Assembly: GCA_030673275.1 (NCBI GenBank)
Contig: DAOVJL010000048.1
Span: 1 to 7,771, forward strand
DNA from: Sulfurimonas sp.
GTDB taxonomy: Bacteria > Campylobacterota > Campylobacteria > Campylobacterales > Sulfurimonadaceae
Direction: 5' to 3'
DNA length: 7,771 nt
Positions 6,856-7,771 of the stretch are shown in pieces. The notes below the pieces were generated by a model, which was not told the origin of the DNA, made no database searches, and worked only from the letters and a program-made list of their open reading frames with translations. The first letter of the stretch is position 1, and each line of letters begins with the position of its first letter. Both the position numbers and the translations under genes were made by a program.

Positions 6856-7281
6856 ATGTTAATGCCAAAAAGAACAAAATATCGTAAGGTAATGAAGGGT
6901 CGTAACCGTGGTTACGCTCGTTCGGGTTATTCATTAGCATTTGGTGATATCGCTTTAAAAGCGGTTGAAGCAGGTCGTATTAACTCTCGTCAGATTGAGT
7001 CAGCTCGTATTTCAGCTACTCGTCATATTAAAAGAAATGGTAAGATTTGGATTCGTGTATTCCCTGCTAAACCATTAACTGCTAAGCCTCTTGAAACTCG
7101 TATGGGTAAAGGTAAGGGTGCAGTTGATCAATGGGTTCAGAATATTAAGCCAGGTCGTATCATATTTGAAATGGCCGGTGTTCCGGAAGAGGTTGCTCGT
7201 GAAGCATTAACTCTTGCATTACACAAGCTTCCATTCAAATGTAAAATCATTACAGCGGAGATGAGCAATGAAATATTCTGA
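6856..7281 (+). CDS. rplP: 50S ribosomal protein L16
   Basis: L16 joins late in assembly and helps position tRNAs in the A site. The first ATG (6856) gives [15 protein letters not shown], the standard family start, so it is preferred over the ATG at 6862; the nearest ribosome-site-like stretch (AAAGG, about 6840-6845) is weak, so coupling to rpsC, which ends two bases earlier, is likely. Landmarks in the 141 residues are the arginine- and glycine-rich start, [20 protein letters not shown] (69-88) and [15 protein letters not shown] (104-118). R82 corresponds to the arginine hydroxylated in E. coli L16. The last 14 bases overlap rpmC. Confidence 0.98.
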   Translation: MLMPKRTKYRKVMKGRNRGYARSGYSLAFGDIALKAVEAGRINSRQIESARISATRHIKRNGKIWIRVFPAKPLTAKPLETRMGKGKGAVDQWVQNIKPGRIIFEMAGVPEEVAREALTLALHKLPFKCKIITAEMSNEIF

Positions 7282-7456
7282 TTTAGCAGATAAAACAGTA
7301 GCAGAGCTTAATGCAATGCTTAAAGAGAAAAAAACTGAGCTTTTTACTTTAAAAATTAAAAAGCAAATGATGCAATTACAAAATACTAGCGAACTAAAAG
7401 TTGCTAAAAAAGATATTGCAAAAATCAATACTGCACTTACTGCAGTAGCGAAATAG
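7268..7456 (+). CDS. rpmC: 50S ribosomal protein L29
   Basis: L29 is a small helical protein beside L23 at the exit-tunnel rim. The 62 residues form two helices; the conserved region is [20 protein letters not shown] (26-45), followed by [11 protein letters not shown], the local version of the R-x-IARIKT signature. Lysine replaces arginine at the usual arginine positions. The ATG at 7268 has GGAG (7257-7260) with 7 bases between, and lies inside rplP in another frame, giving a 14-base overlap. Size, position and motif make the call firm despite the short length. Confidence 0.95.
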   Translation: MKYSDLADKTVAELNAMLKEKKTELFTLKIKKQMMQLQNTSELKVAKKDIAKINTALTAVAK

Positions 7457-7465
7457 GGGCTGGTA

Positions 7466-7711
7466 ATGACACATAAACGTGAAGTTCAAGGTAAAGTAGT
7501 TAAGATTTCAGGCGACAAAACGGTAGCTATCGTTGTTGAGCGTCGTGTAATGCATCCACGTTACCACAAAGTTGTAAAGCGTTTCAAAAAGTACTTAGTA
7601 CATGATGAGCGTAATGAAGTAAAAGTTGGTGATGAGATTGTTGCAATCGAATGTCGTCCACTTTCTAAGACTAAATCTTTTAGACTTAAAACAGTTGTAA
7701 AGGGAGCGTAG
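7466..7711 (+). CDS. rpsQ: 30S ribosomal protein S17
   Basis: S17 is an OB-fold protein that binds 16S rRNA early in small-subunit assembly. The 81-residue product shows [22 protein letters not shown] (5-26), [19 protein letters not shown] (30-48), [21 protein letters not shown] (54-74). The start ATG lies 9 bases after the rpmC stop, with only a weak GGGGCTGG stretch (7456-7463) as ribosome site. It is the last gene of the S10 block; rplN follows after one base. Confidence 0.97.
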   Translation: MTHKREVQGKVVKISGDKTVAIVVERRVMHPRYHKVVKRFKKYLVHDERNEVKVGDEIVAIECRPLSKTKSFRLKTVVKGA

Positions 7712-7712
7712 T

Positions 7713-7771
7713 ATGATCCAAGGTTTTACTCGTTTAAATGTAGCTGATAATACAGGTGCTAAAGAGATTAT
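7713..7771 (+). CDS. rplN: 50S ribosomal protein L14, start only
   Basis: The last 59 bases encode MIQGFTRLNVADNTGAKEI, the conserved amino end of L14, which binds 23S rRNA at the subunit interface. AAGGGAG (7700-7706) lies 6 bases before the ATG, and the gene begins one base after the rpsQ stop. About 100 further residues should lie beyond the window. It marks the start of the spc block, apparently read through from the S10 block without a terminator. Confidence 0.95.
   Translation, partial: MIQGFTRLNVADNTGAKEI

Noticed and set aside
1..7771. CRISPR array, insertion sequence, tRNA or rRNA gene
   Set aside because: No regularly spaced direct repeats, transposase motifs, terminal repeats with target duplications, or tRNA-like cloverleaf were seen on either strand.

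Overview
The window looks like an ordinary chromosomal segment of a low-GC Campylobacterota bacterium, most likely a Sulfurimonas-like genus. The evidence is a set of AT-rich ribosomal proteins with epsilonproteobacterial features: L16 starting [12 protein letters not shown]14 starting MIQGFTRLNVADN, a 191-residue L3 and a lysine-rich L29. An S10 operon preceded by an AAA ATPase and rnhB, rather than by fusA/tufA, also fits. From memory, Helicobacter pylori has a similar rnhB / ATP-binding protein / rpsJ neighbourhood. The genus is inferred, not proven.

Layout. Positions 1-936 (+) hold the 3' two-thirds of a moeA-type molybdenum cofactor gene. It converges on rnhB (minus, 971-1516) across a 34-base gap filled almost entirely by a perfect 25-base palindrome, probably a shared terminator. 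A 160-base structured spacer (1517-1676) separates rnhB from a minus-strand AAA_14/DUF4143-type ATPase (1677-2741). A 157-base divergent region (2742-2898) follows. It carries a good sigma70-like promoter and a leader hairpin for the ribosomal operon, plus an 8-bp inverted repeat and a possible leaderless promoter for the ATPase.

From 2899 to the end, all on the plus strand, lies the complete S10 operon in canonical order: rpsJ, rplC, rplD, rplW, rplB, rpsS, rplV, rpsC, rplP, rpmC, rpsQ. The first 59 bases of rplN (start of the spc block) follow. Genes are separated by at most 10 bases or overlap (1-base TAATG junctions at rplC/rplD and rplD/rplW; 14 bases at rplP/rpmC), so one transcript and translational coupling are expected. 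I see no internal terminator or promoter.

The ribosomal proteins build the small-subunit head and decoding neighbourhood (S3, S10, S19), the S17 body site, and the large-subunit core, peptidyl-transferase surroundings and exit tunnel (L2, L3, L4, L16, L22, L23, L29, L14). The upstream genes do unrelated housekeeping work. I found no mobile element, CRISPR array, tRNA/rRNA or defence island. The points worth a second look are modest: the ATPase with a degraded nuclease-like motif and unusual start region, the palindromes, the structured spacer, and the altered LPG motif in MoeA.
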